34,241 nucleotides of DNA from Thermoplasmata archaeon (GCA_014894395.1 JADBLO010000048.1:1-34241), one strand, 5' to 3'. Numbered from the stretch's first letter, positions 7,833 through 15,911 are shown. The notes: generated by a model from the letters alone, not told the origin. Program-made: numbers and translations.

Positions 7833-8720
7833 ATGGTTTCAGTAAAGAAAAAGATCATCAATGGCAACACGTACTATTATCTCGAACAGAGCTTCAGAAA
7901 AAACGGTAAGATCAATAAAAAAGAAAAATATCTAGGCCCAACCCTTCCGAAAAACATCGAAAAAATAAAAGAGGAATTCCAGAAAGAATTCTACCAAGAA
8001 ACATGGTTCAACAGATTCGACATCATTAAAGAACAGTTCATAAAAGAAAAAAGAAACATCCCACTATCTCTGGAAAAAAAACAAACCGAACAATTCGCGA
8101 CAACATTCACGTATAACACGAACAGGATCGAAGGATCAACCATAACACTTCGAGAAACCGCAGATCTCCTCGAGCGAGGGATATCGCCATCACAACGACC
8201 GGTAGAAGACATCAAAGAAACAGAGGCACATAAAAAAGTCTTCACCGATATGCTCGCCTACAAAAAAGAAATCGCCTTACCAACGGTTCTGTATTGGCAC
8301 AAACAACTCTTCCAAGACACAAAACCGGATACCGCAGGAAAAATCCGACAGCACCCAGTAGGAATCTCCGGAAGTAAATTTCTCCCGCCATACCCCATTG
8401 AACTCGATTTCTTATTACGAGACTTCTTTGACTGGTATCATGAGAATAAAAAGACACTTCACCCCGTGCGGCTCGCAGGACTTGCCCATCTTAAATTCGT
8501 CACGATTCATCCATTTGGAGATGGCAATGGTCGTCTCTCACGACTCCTTATGAATTATGTGCTTCACAAGAATGGATACCCGATGCTCATCATCCCGTAC
8601 TCACAACGAAGAAGCTACTACACCGCCCTCGAGCGAAGCCAACTGAAAAAAGATGAGAATATTTTCATCCTGTGGTTTTTCAAACGATACCTCAAAGAGT
8701 ACAAACAATATCTTATATAA
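7833..8720 (+). CDS. Fic/DOC family protein (class II)
   Basis: 295 residues. The catalytic Fic loop is H226-PFGDGNGRLSR, an intact HxFx(D/E)GNGRxxR, so AMP transfer from ATP to a protein hydroxyl is expected. An inhibitory helix motif, T96-N-R-I-E100-G, precedes the core, which defines class II Fic proteins that hold themselves inactive. The first 60 residues (Lys-rich, with a YLGP turn) resemble the short N-terminal extension of archaeal Fic proteins. No separate antitoxin gene is seen, in line with self-inhibition. The transcript is probably leaderless. Function as a stress or defence regulator is inference; the target is unknown. Confidence 0.9.
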   Translation: MVSVKKKIINGNTYYYLEQSFRKNGKINKKEKYLGPTLPKNIEKIKEEFQKEFYQETWFNRFDIIKEQFIKEKRNIPLSLEKKQTEQFATTFTYNTNRIEGSTITLRETADLLERGISPSQRPVEDIKETEAHKKVFTDMLAYKKEIALPTVLYWHKQLFQDTKPDTAGKIRQHPVGISGSKFLPPYPIELDFLLRDFFDWYHENKKTLHPVRLAGLAHLKFVTIHPFGDGNGRLSRLLMNYVLHKNGYPMLIIPYSQRRSYYTALERSQLKKDENIFILWFFKRYLKEYKQYLI

Positions 8721-8735
8721 TTCTCTCAATTTCTA

Positions 8736-8743
8736 TTTTTTTT
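8736..8743 (+). terminator. Oligo-T terminator after Fic gene
   Basis: Eight T residues lie 16 bases beyond the Fic stop codon without a strong hairpin. Archaeal RNA polymerase commonly terminates at such T runs. Confidence 0.45.
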
Positions 8744-8799
8744 AATTAGCTGACTCATCACATGTTATGATTATTGGTCCGTTTTTCTCCTTACGAACC

Positions 8800-8833
8800 C
8801 CCTCCAGACTCCAATCATGATTACCTGATTATA
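8800..8833 (+). repeat. Left copy of repeat flanking the nuclease gene
   Basis: CCCTCCAGACT, then CCAAT, then CTGATTATA, matching in order 9851-9882 on the other side of the zinc-ribbon nuclease gene. The copies differ by small indels. They could be a target duplication or recombination footprint; chance is not excluded. Confidence 0.35.
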
Positions 8834-8988
8834 GCGTTTTAACTCTAATCATAAATGTATTCCAGGGAAATTTCCATCACAATAAAATGATTTGATAAAA
8901 AAACATTTAGTGTAATACGGATCCCATCATTATTCTCAAAAGATATGTTTTTAAAGAACTAATTGTTTATTTTTACCGGAGATTGAGG

Positions 8989-9834
8989 ATGGGAATCATA
9001 TTACGATGCGCTCGTTGTAACGGGATAATATTGCTAAATTATTACACATTATCTGACAAGACAAAGATTTGTTGGCTTTGTGGTGAAAAAGAAAAAGAAC
9101 AAGAAAGACAAAGAATGATTCAAGAGACATTACAAAAATTTCCAGAAGGCGCATATAATGTTTTATATAAGTTCGTTGAGAAATATCGAGGTATGTCACC
9201 AATTGAAGAACTACATAAATTAATCAATTTATTAGAAGTAAAATATCAAATTCATATCTCCTTGTATGATTTTAATGATATTGAAGATATACTTAAAAGA
9301 AAAATTGAAGAAGCAGAGAGAATACAAAGTTTAGAAGAATTTGAAAAAGACTTGCTCGGTAAAACAGAGTATATTCATAAGAAAATCGATGCTCTTTTAA
9401 AAGAAGATGATGACACTAAATATTTTTGTACCGTATGTAACAACATCATAGATAAAAAAAATTTCGAATATACAAAAACACATTTCGGCAAACCACTTTG
9501 TGTAACACATCAGGGAACTCGTTATCAAAGATTGTTATTTGAAGCATTAAAACAACGAGGTATCGAATGTGAATTTGAAGCGTATGATGGATTCAAACAT
9601 GTTGATATTGCTATCCCTAAGGTTAGGTTGTATATCGAGATAGATGGGGACTATCATTCAACAGATCCAATGCAACTTGGTAAGGATTTGATGAGGGATG
9701 AATATTCTAGTAAAGAAGGCTATATAACAAAACATTATACCAACAAACAGATAGCGGAAAATTTACCTGCAATAGCCGATGCACTTGTTGAAGTTATTAA
9801 AAATAGGGAAAAAATAAACTCTGTCATTAATTAG
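8989..9834 (+). CDS. Zinc-ribbon PD-(D/E)XK nuclease (DUF559/Vsr-like)
   Basis: 281 residues from ATG 8989; GGAG seven bases upstream favours it over an in-frame TTG six bases earlier. A first zinc ribbon (C7, C10, C28, C31) opens the protein. A helical, charged linker spans 35-140. A second ribbon follows (C147, C150, C171, H174). The C-terminal third is a PD-(D/E)XK fold: E185 in the leading helix, D206 in HVDIAIP, and E217-I-D219 in YIEIDGDYH, as in DUF559/Vsr-type endonucleases. The second ribbon closely resembles that of the 113-residue gene at 17.4 kb. The gene is monocistronic, with a TATA-like box near 8948-8957, and is flanked by imperfect direct repeats, consistent with transfer as a unit. 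Confidence 0.75.
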   Translation: MGIILRCARCNGIILLNYYTLSDKTKICWLCGEKEKEQERQRMIQETLQKFPEGAYNVLYKFVEKYRGMSPIEELHKLINLLEVKYQIHISLYDFNDIEDILKRKIEEAERIQSLEEFEKDLLGKTEYIHKKIDALLKEDDDTKYFCTVCNNIIDKKNFEYTKTHFGKPLCVTHQGTRYQRLLFEALKQRGIECEFEAYDGFKHVDIAIPKVRLYIEIDGDYHSTDPMQLGKDLMRDEYSSKEGYITKHYTNKQIAENLPAIADALVEVIKNREKINSVIN

Positions 9835-9850
9835 CACAAAACATATGTAG

Positions 9851-9885
9851 CCCTCCCAGACTGGACTTCCAATTCTGATTATAAC
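9851..9885 (+). repeat. Right copy of repeat flanking the nuclease gene
   Basis: CCCTCCCAGACT, CCAATT and CTGATTATA in the same order as at 8800-8833, with a six-base insertion. The CCTCCCAGACT core also occurs in the hairpin elements at 25797 and 29170. Confidence 0.35.
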
Positions 9886-9905
9886 TGGAAAGAACGGTTG
9901 AATAA

Positions 9906-10817
9906 TTAGACGTTTATTGTCCACGTTCCGAGTAATGCGTTTGTCGGAACGTATCTCATGGTAATTTTAACGTTGCCACCTGGCGGATACCAGATGAAGA
10001 TATAGTCCCCAGCGGTGACGTCTGATGTCGGCATAACATCTGTAGTCTGATTTGTTACCCCGCCGCCATCATAAATCGCCCAATGACAATTTGAAGAACC
10101 GGTAGTATTTGTGATCACAATATCATTCCATTTTATGTTTACATCTGCAACAGCAACTTGTATTTTATTCGTCGTAGAATCTGTCGTACAAGCAATATTA
10201 GGTGTTTGCTGTGGTGGTGTTGGCTGTTCAACATGCACATAGATCTGTACGTTTGCTTCCTTGGAAGTCTCTGCATTCAATGCAGTCAACGTATACGTTG
10301 TCGTCACTGTCGGCATGATGATCCGGTGTCCAGAAAGACCGACACTCCCAATACCATTATCAATACGAACAGAGGTAGCACCAATGACCACCCAGCTGAG
10401 GTTGGCTGATTCACCCTGATTAATGATACTCGGAGTCACTTCAAATGAAGCGATACTGATTTCAGTTGTTTCATGCGATTCATTCGATTCGCTTCTCACC
10501 GTGATGGTAACAGTAGCATTCTTCGTCAGTGTCGCGTTTGATGCGGTCAATAGATAGGTGGTCGTCTGCGTCGGTGCTATCATCCTATGTCCTGTGAGAG
10601 CGACACTCCCAATACCATTATCGATACTGACCGAGGAAGCAGCAATGACCATCCAACTGAGGTTCGCTGATTCACCCTGATCAATGATACCTGGTTCAAC
10701 ATCAAACGAAAAAATAGAAAATTGAACTAACTCATCCATGGGTACATTTACACAACCGCTGAACAACGAAACAATCGATAAAAGACACACAGCTGACACG
10801 AGTAGTATTTTTTTCAT
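9906..10817 (-). CDS. Ig-repeat lipoprotein with pilin-like C-terminus
   Basis: 303 residues from ATG 10817. The start MKKILLVSAVCLLSIVSLFSGC is a lipoprotein signal with a Cys at residue 22, so starts further upstream are rejected. Two near-identical Ig-like modules follow, each with QGESANLSW...IDNGIGSV...G...PT.TTTY.LTA, around 45-120 and 135-215. The C-terminus (about 235-303) resembles the beta domain of archaeal type IV pilins: an ADVNIKWND strand, TAGD turn and IKIT-like strands. The protein is probably membrane-anchored and faces outside, in a structural or adhesive role. A decayed zinc-ribbon peptide lies just upstream. Confidence 0.7.
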   Translation of the reverse strand: MKKILLVSAVCLLSIVSLFSGCVNVPMDELVQFSIFSFDVEPGIIDQGESANLSWMVIAASSVSIDNGIGSVALTGHRMIAPTQTTTYLLTASNATLTKNATVTITVRSESNESHETTEISIASFEVTPSIINQGESANLSWVVIGATSVRIDNGIGSVGLSGHRIIMPTVTTTYTLTALNAETSKEANVQIYVHVEQPTPPQQTPNIACTTDSTTNKIQVAVADVNIKWNDIVITNTTGSSNCHWAIYDGGGVTNQTTDVMPTSDVTAGDYIFIWYPPGGNVKITMRYVPTNALLGTWTINV

Positions 10818-10869
10818 GACCTTTACATCCGCTGATCGAGTTGAAACAATTATTTCTTTATAATCCCGC

Positions 10870-10971
10870 CTATGGTGGAATATCTTTATCATTGATAATA
10901 CAGAACTTACAATCATCACTGATCCCATCAGGGTCATCGGTTTCTTCAGTACCACCGATTTTACAGATCAT
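10870..10971 (-). pseudogene. Zinc-ribbon micro-gene, copy 1
   Basis: 33 codons reading MICKIGGTEETDDPDG... with a later CKFC pair and ending in INDKDIPP. It matches copies at 13.4, 17.3 and 26.0 kb. The expected second Cys (KICG in the other copies) is Gly here, so the zinc site is broken. It starts 16 bases after the TcmP-like stop and lacks a Shine-Dalgarno sequence. Confidence 0.45.
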
Positions 10972-10987
10972 AACTATCTTTTAATAA

Positions 10988-11988
10988 TCACTCGGTTTTA
11001 ATCCAATTTTTCAATGTAGCAGTCCTTCCAGCTTTAACATCCAATAAAACAGCAATATCTCGTCCATGAGCGGAATTAATTCTTTTTTCTACATGTTTTT
11101 TCCATTCATCAGCTAATTTTGCAGCTTTTGTGAAGAGTATCATCCAGTAGTAACCCCCTTCCGATCGAGGAATTTTTATCTTAGCATGCGCAGTTTTATC
11201 ACAATCATTGAGGACTCTGGTAATAAATATTTTTGTAAGTTCTTCAGCTGACTGGGCATTTTTCCATTGATCGTTACCAAGTAGTTCTGTTAGACGTTCC
11301 CCACTTGCCTCTGCAGCTTGATGCTCATTTTGAGAGCAAGCAGCGCATTTCATCCGCCAAAATTCAGCTTCAAACCATGTAACCATGGCATCTCCCTTAC
11401 AATGTAAAAGTGGACCTATGCCTGCCCAGGTCATCCCTTGAAATGCTTGAGGATCAATGACGATATAAGAAATAGTTTTATGTTGCAATTCTTGTGCGAT
11501 TCCCTGAGAAACATCAGCAATATCTTTATTGAAAACTGTGACATTTTGTTGAGGTAACAACGTTTCAAGTCTCTTTTTAAAGCATCTCCTTTTTTAGGAT
11601 CTATTTCTACAGCCATTACTAAATCAAAAGGATATTTTCTTGCGGATAATAGTGCACCAGGGCAACTCCCGCAAAAGTAGTCACCGGATCGTTTTGTAGC
11701 GGTTACGCCACTTCCAGCCATCGTATCAACATAAGCAATTCGATAACCGTATTTCTCCTTAAGTTGTCGATGTGCTATTGGTGAGAAAAAACCTACCCAA
11801 TATGCCAGGCTAATCAATTTAAGAAGTGAATGATCATTGTATTCATCAACAGAATCGGGACAGATTTTCTGAAGAGTGTTCCCATTTTCTACGAAAAAAT
11901 CTAATGATGTTTCGAAGAATTCTTCATCTTTTTTCGGCAATCCAACTTTAACCGTTTTATTCACCTTTCTGTTGGCTAAAGGATGCAA
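10988..11988 (-). pseudogene. tcmP: TcmP-like methyltransferase-fold protein, frameshifted
   Basis: Two overlapping frames join into about 333 residues. The N-terminal frame (11988-11578) has YVDTMAGSGVT, a Rossmann SAM-binding loop, and VEIDPKKGDALK. The C-terminal frame has SYIVIDPQAF, a WYE-like WFEAEFW stretch and an LKNWIKTE end. The layout fits the three-Cys-motif partner protein TcmP. The break is at 11574-11583, where the minus strand reads GCTTTAAAAAGAGAC; one more A restores KKRLETLLP. TTTAAAA is also a canonical -1 slippery heptamer in the correct phase, so the product might still be made. The first codon is a TTG overlapping the radical SAM gene by 13 bases, so the two genes are coupled. 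The start is uncertain. Confidence 0.65.
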
Positions 11989-13067
11989 TTACATTTTATA
12001 TCTTGATAAGTCATCCCAAGCTTTTCCCACATCGCCATCGTCTCTTTACACAAACCTATGTCAACAAACTTATACCGTCTCTTCAGATAGGAGATCATCG
12101 TCTTATACATTTTATACCTGGTTTCGAAGTTTATTTTCTTTCCCCAGTTAGACGATTCATTGAGATAATTAACCCAACTTCTATCTTTCGAGAAGTTTAT
12201 CGTACTTTGTAATCCACGAAGCGAACCAAGCGTTATCCGTTCGGGAATAAGATACTCAAAAAGATAATCAATAACTTCTTTGTACCCACTTATCCAATTC
12301 TCGACTGGAATAATGGGATCTAGTCGCATTCTAATCGTATATCCCGCATCATATAATTTCTTCGCTGCTTGTATACGTTGCTTCGGACTCGGTGCCTTTT
12401 TTTCCCATCGTTTCGCTACATCAAATGAATTGATACTAAAGCTGACGATTGTACAATCCTGTGAATTTGAAGATAAAATTCCTTGTATATTCGTGGACTT
12501 CGTCAGAATCAATAACTTATGTTTATTTTGTTGTTTAAAGAGCGGAATGATTAATTTTGATAACGCAGAGTCATTACCTTCAAATACTAAAGAATCGGAC
12601 AACTCACCTGAATTTAATAAGGACGGAACAGTATTTTGCTGAAGGTATTTGTTTATATGATCGAGTATTTTATTTTTTTCCTTACAATATGGTTCCTTAC
12701 CGTGAGGTCGAAATCTCATAGTTCCATTGAGATAACACCAGGCACAATCAAAATTACATCCATTAGCCCATTTCAACTCAACAAAATGTGGGCAGACAAC
12801 ATCTTCTTTTTTCTCAGGAAAAGGTGTCTTATCGAATAGTGTTACAATTGATCCATCAGATAAATTGGAGAAAACGGTTTTAACTTCACCATTCAATCCT
12901 AACATATTTTTAAATTCAATAGATAAAGTTGAACTAGGGAATCTGAATCTCGTTCGATCATTTATATCACCAGTTGATAGCAAACTAATAACATCTGTAG
13001 GGTTTTGAACTATTTTCATTGGATCCTCTAACTCGTTATAGATCTCCAGTTTTATCTGAGTAAGCAT
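11976..13067 (-). CDS. Radical SAM protein, spore photoproduct lyase-like
   Basis: 363 residues. C104-x3-C108-x2-C111 in NGCNFDCAWCYL is the cysteine triad holding a 4Fe-4S cluster. HFVELKWANGC before it, LLILTKSTNI, the SFSINSF strand, RLDPIIP and the terminal CNC are typical of spore-photoproduct-lyase-type radical SAM proteins. Such enzymes repair thymine dimers in spores, but archaeal relatives have unknown substrates. The gene is coupled to the TcmP-like gene. Two starts compete: ATG 13067, 28 bases after a TATA box (leaderless), or ATG 13019 with GAGG five bases upstream. I keep the longer. Substrate and partner relation remain open. Confidence 0.8.
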   Translation of the reverse strand: MLTQIKLEIYNELEDPMKIVQNPTDVISLLSTGDINDRTRFRFPSSTLSIEFKNMLGLNGEVKTVFSNLSDGSIVTLFDKTPFPEKKEDVVCPHFVELKWANGCNFDCAWCYLNGTMRFRPHGKEPYCKEKNKILDHINKYLQQNTVPSLLNSGELSDSLVFEGNDSALSKLIIPLFKQQNKHKLLILTKSTNIQGILSSNSQDCTIVSFSINSFDVAKRWEKKAPSPKQRIQAAKKLYDAGYTIRMRLDPIIPVENWISGYKEVIDYLFEYLIPERITLGSLRGLQSTINFSKDRSWVNYLNESSNWGKKINFETRYKMYKTMISYLKRRYKFVDIGLCKETMAMWEKLGMTYQDIKCNCIL

Positions 13068-13089
13068 TACATTATCTACGCGTTACATC

Positions 13090-13099
13090 AATATATAAT
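13090..13099 (-). promoter_or_regulatory. TATA box of the radical SAM gene
   Basis: ATTATATATT on the minus strand is centred about 28 bases before ATG 13067, which fits a leaderless transcript. Confidence 0.5.
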
Positions 13100-13317
13100 T
13101 ACAGGAGAGATCACTGAAAGTAAATTTAGGTATCTGCCTATATTCTTTTCGTTTCCTTGTTTCTTTCCCTATTACAGGAATAGATAGGTTGAATGTTTAG
13201 ATATACAACTCCCAAAGATAAAAGGATGTCTGCAGAACTGTTCAATCCCTGATAATAATTCATTTTGATCTGTTTTTTTCTTAAGCTTCTTTAAAAACTC
13301 TTCATTCTTCTTTCATC

Positions 13318-13440
13318 TTACTTACATACAACCGTTTCTTCTTCTCCAACTCCCTCTACTCTTTCAATTCCTTTATCAATTATTGATTCTATCAGAGTAT
13401 CTGTTTCTTCAATGCCACAGATTTTCCAAATTACGTACAT
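13318..13440 (-). pseudogene. Zinc-ribbon micro-gene, copy 2
   Basis: 40 codons containing KICGIEETD, IIDKGIERV and ending ETVVCK. The first Cys of the zinc site is lost (MYVIWKICG). The downstream nucleotide sequence aligns with copy 3 at 26.0 kb, whose matching frame contains IERVYGVG and ETVVFE. It is preceded by the 55-base repeat, as is copy 4. Confidence 0.45.
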
Positions 13441-13469
13441 TGTCTTCCGCTCCCCATTGTACATTTCCC

Positions 13470-13524
13470 CTTTTGATTCTAAGATGTATCCTTATTCTTG
13501 ATACGTTTTGAAGAATTGTTTTTC
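13470..13524 (-). repeat. 55-base repeat, copy at 13.5 kb
   Basis: Matches 17335-17389 with two mismatches. On the minus strand it encodes KNNSSKRIKNKDTS and a stop, the C-terminal tail of the 113-residue zinc-ribbon protein at 17.4 kb. Here the rest of that gene is missing, so this is the scar of a lost copy. Confidence 0.75.
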
Positions 13525-13577
13525 AGGTCTTCCTCTTGCTGATTCCTATTCTTATTTGGGAAACGAAAAACCCGGTA

Positions 13578-13806
13578 ATTCCCAAAGTCGTCACCAGAAA
13601 ACCACCTCATCGACCATGAAAACCACCATCATAGTAAACCGCTAAAACCAGGAGAAAACCATTTCCCATATTCGTCGCTTCCTGGTTTCCCAAATCCGTC
13701 ACCTAAAAACAGGTTCGTTGATATTCTGTCCTGGAGAGCAGATTTCCCAAAGTCGTCGCCTAGCATTTCCCAAATTTGATACCTCCAGTTCCCAAAGTCG
13801 TCACAT
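13578..13806 (+). repeat. Iteron cluster 1
   Basis: Six copies of a degenerate unit near TTTCCCAAAGTCGTCACCT start at 13578, 13662, 13686, 13743, 13766 and 13788. Closely spaced copies are 22-24 bases apart. An inverted half-copy (TTTGGGAAACG) lies at 13555. All full copies face the same way. The period is not a multiple of three, so coding origin is unlikely. Confidence 0.75.
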
Positions 13807-13955
13807 CAGGTGTGTTTATATCTAGTTTCTGGTGATTACTGAATTCATTGCTCATCATCGCCGAGTCGGTTTGAGAGTTGATAGGAAAAGTAAAAACTTT
13901 ACATTTACTTTAAAAACACGTTAAAACATTTTTTAGAATCTTTTAGGTAGGGCAA

Positions 13956-14342
13956 TTATACTGGTGCTGCTATCCGTTTTTTCGATCGAGTGAGAAGAGA
14001 CATCGGAGTTCGTTGTTTTTCTGCTTGGTCTGTCTTTCGTATTTCTTCCTGAGTGATGATGTTGATGATCTCGTTATCGAATTTTTTAAACGCTTGGACG
14101 AGCGGGTTTGTTTTATGCAAGGTGTAGAGAGTAACATTTCCAATTTTTCGTGTCTCTTTGATGATGCTCCATGTAAGAAAAATGTCTATCACGTTGTACA
14201 CGGTTTGTCGTGAGATACCAGCGTGTTCTGCTAATTCTTTTTTGGTGTAGTCAAAATGGGAGTGTGCAAGGAGGAACTGCAATACTTTTAATTCAGGTGT
14301 TGATCCAAATATTCCTTCGAACGGCGGTTCCATAAGTATCAT
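13956..14342 (-). CDS. Winged-helix transcription regulator
   Basis: 128 residues. Residues 15-75 form a winged helix: STPELKVLQFLL, then KKELAEHAGISRQTVYNVIDIF as helices 2-3, and a wing with GNVTLYTL. The tail (90-128) is charged and ends in a basic patch. This is a typical archaeal ArsR/MarR-like DNA binder. It may start at ATG 14342 or at ATG 14333. It lies between iteron clusters 1 and 2 and is divergent from a second small winged-helix gene, sharing a promoter region with two ACATGTCTA sites. It could control both genes or bind the iterons; neither is shown. Confidence 0.75.
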   Translation of the reverse strand: MILMEPPFEGIFGSTPELKVLQFLLAHSHFDYTKKELAEHAGISRQTVYNVIDIFLTWSIIKETRKIGNVTLYTLHKTNPLVQAFKKFDNEIINIITQEEIRKTDQAEKQRTPMSLLTRSKKRIAAPV

Positions 14343-14379
14343 CTCTATATCTCATATATATGGTGGTTCTCCTATTTAA

Positions 14380-14431
14380 ACATGTCTAGTATATGAACAT
14401 TCAAAGTAACATTTTTAGTCATACATGTCTA
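14380..14431. promoter_or_regulatory. Paired ACATGTCTA sites between divergent genes
   Basis: ACATGTCTA occurs at 14380-14388 and again at 14423-14431, same orientation, 43 bases apart (about four helical turns). Each contains the palindrome ACATGT. The location between two divergent regulator genes suggests operators. Confidence 0.4.
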
Positions 14432-14465
14432 ATTTAATTAACCTTCCTAGTTATTGTAAAGAACG

Positions 14466-14474
14466 TTTATAAAT
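14466..14474 (+). promoter_or_regulatory. TATA box of the 82-residue regulator gene
   Basis: TTTATAAAT ends 24 bases before the ATG at 14499, so the transcript is predicted to be leaderless. Confidence 0.65.
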
Positions 14475-14498
14475 CAGGGTTGCTATCTGATATATGGT

Positions 14499-14747
14499 AT
14501 GGATGAAAAGGAAATTCAGCAGGCAATTGTCGAGAAACTCTATCGACTTAAATATATCGGTGGGAGACACACTGAACTAGCTAATGTCCGAAAAGGGATG
14601 AAAGGTGTTTCAGATAAGGAGATTGAACACGCAATGAAATACTTGGTCAACCAAGGTATCATTCAAATCGCGATTAAAACAAAAGAACCACATGCGAGCA
14701 TTAACCCGCGAAAGATGAAAGAAGTACATAGAATACTAGGAGAATGA
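14499..14747 (+). CDS. Small archaeal winged-helix protein
   Basis: 82 residues. IVEKLYRLKYIGGRHTELANVRKGM, then KEIEHAMKYLVNQGIIQ and ASINPRKMKEV, follow a pattern I recognise from small archaeal helix-turn-helix proteins with a GG-x-HT loop and a closing NPR. It probably binds DNA as a dimer. The TATA box predicts a leaderless start, and the nearby out-of-frame ATG at 14494 is rejected. It is divergent from the 128-residue regulator and followed by iteron cluster 2. Confidence 0.7.
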   Translation: MDEKEIQQAIVEKLYRLKYIGGRHTELANVRKGMKGVSDKEIEHAMKYLVNQGIIQIAIKTKEPHASINPRKMKEVHRILGE

Positions 14748-15156
14748 CAAGTAATATTTCTCAAGAAATGTTTACCAATTTTTACCTATTCTCACCAATT
14801 TCTATTTTCAACTCAACTTCACCAAATAGACCTTTTTCCCACCAACATTTTCTCGTTGGTTTTTCGTCCTCCAGAGGGAATTTCCCAAAGTCGTCGCCTG
14901 CATCATTTCCCAAACTCGTCACCTGGCATTTCCCGAATTCGTCACCTAACGTTTCCTGTTTTTAGTGACTTGGCGTTTCCCATAACTCAACCGGGAATGG
15001 GAATACACAGTCATAGAAACAAGAAAACAAATACAATGGTTTAATGATATCAAGTAGCCAGCCAAAGAAGCGATTACTTACACTGGCCCTATGAAATGAT
15101 AAACAGCACAAAATCTTAAATATCCATTTTGACTATTTATATAGGTGGTTAGGAAC
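14748..15156. other. Gene-free spacer with iteron cluster 2
   Basis: 409 bases. Apart from the iteron cluster at 14881-14994 and a TATA-like stretch near 15113-15123 for the next gene pair, nothing is recognised. Short open frames over the repeats read FPKSSP-like patterns in two frames and are products of the repeat itself. Confidence 0.6.
14881..14994 (+). repeat. Iteron cluster 2
   Basis: Units start at 14881, 14906, 14929, 14952 (degenerate) and 14976, 23-25 bases apart. The first reads TTTCCCAAAGTCGTCGCCTG. The linker between units often includes GGCA or GGCG. Orientation is the same as in clusters 1 and 3. Confidence 0.8.
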
Positions 15157-15399
15157 ATGAAATCAAAGAAACAGACCGTAAATCAGGATCAACTGCATGC
15201 CGATTATCAGTGGTTATTAATGCAAAGTCTTTCTCAATACCAAGGACAATGGATCGCAGTTTCAAATCAGAAAATCGTCGCACGAGATGTCTCTTTAAAA
15301 CAGGTTATGAAAATTGTTTCTTCCATCCCATTACCAAACACACCCCTCTACCTCTGTGTACCCAAAGGGGCAATTACAACCGTGAATCAGTGCAGGTGA
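15157..15399 (+). CDS. DUF5678-like small protein
   Basis: 80 residues from ATG 15157 (an in-frame GTG lies at 15145). The core YQWLLMQSLSQYQGQW, then IAVSNQKIVARDVSLKQV and TPLYLCVPKG, matches the alpha-beta pattern of DUF5678 (a helix, then K/QW-V/IA, then a short strand-helix-strand). Function of the family is unknown. The stop overlaps a GTG start of the aspartyl protease gene (GTGA at 15396-15399), so the pair is translationally coupled. GGTGG and AGGA upstream act as the likely ribosome site. Confidence 0.65.
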   Translation: MKSKKQTVNQDQLHADYQWLLMQSLSQYQGQWIAVSNQKIVARDVSLKQVMKIVSSIPLPNTPLYLCVPKGAITTVNQCR

Positions 15400-15902
15400 C
15401 GTCTTTGACTTCGCTCTCCTACGCCTTCATCCCGTATCGAATAGGAAATGAAATTATCCCCCGCCCCATGCTCCCGGTAACATTGAAAAGAACGTCTCAG
15501 ACATTTCCGACGATGCTTTTGGTTGATTCAGGTGCAGACTACTCTATGCTTCAGAGAGAGATCGTTCAGGAGGCACTCCACATCGATATCTCAACGTTAC
15601 CAGAAAAAGGAGAAACCTCTGGTGTAACAGGAAAAGCCAAGATTGCCTGGATAACAGTCAAAGTACTATTTGGACAGAAAAACCTACAGTTTGAAGAAGA
15701 CATACCGTTTCAGGTTTCCTTAGAACCGGAAAAGGACACACCATTATCGCTCCTTGGTCGATTACCATTTTTTTACAAATACCGCGTCGACTATCGAATG
15801 GGATACACAACTGATCCTGCACTCGGGAAATTTGTGATTTACCCAGAGACCCATAAAAGACAACCGGACGACTATCGCCGTCCAATGAACATTAAAAGAT
15901 AA
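15390..15902 (+). CDS. Retropepsin-like aspartyl protease
   Basis: About 170 residues from GTG 15390; GTG 15396 is equally possible. LLVDSGADYSML with D46 is the aspartyl protease D-(S/T)-G motif, followed by a flap-like GETSGVTG and the LLGRLPFF segment that mirrors the hydrophobic-G signature of retropepsin monomers. One domain implies action as a homodimer. The open frame extends further upstream but there it only overlaps the DUF5678 gene, so a longer protein is rejected. The genetic coupling suggests the DUF5678 protein is its partner, regulator or substrate; that is inference. Confidence 0.7.
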   Translation: MQVTSLTSLSYAFIPYRIGNEIIPRPMLPVTLKRTSQTFPTMLLVDSGADYSMLQREIVQEALHIDISTLPEKGETSGVTGKAKIAWITVKVLFGQKNLQFEEDIPFQVSLEPEKDTPLSLLGRLPFFYKYRVDYRMGYTTDPALGKFVIYPETHKRQPDDYRRPMNIKR

Positions 15903-15911
15903 TAAAAGATG

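Larger units (their letters stand above)
13068..13955. other. Gene-poor region with gene remnants and iterons
   Basis: 888 bases with no intact gene. It holds the TATA box of the radical SAM gene, zinc-ribbon copy 2, a 55-base repeat shared with 17.3 kb that encodes a gene's C-terminal tail, and iteron cluster 1. The mix of remnants suggests repeated recombination. Confidence 0.7.

Noticed and set aside
10818-10955. N-terminal extension of the Ig lipoprotein (46 residues)
   Set aside because: It would bury the lipoprotein signal, and the extension overlaps a zinc-ribbon remnant in another frame.
13555-14994. CRISPR array
   Set aside because: Repeats are degenerate, linkers are 3-6 bases and alike, and no cas gene is present.
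15210-15389. Longer N-terminus for the aspartyl protease
   Set aside because: This part lies wholly over the DUF5678 gene and has no domain pattern; the GTG at the overlap is a better start.
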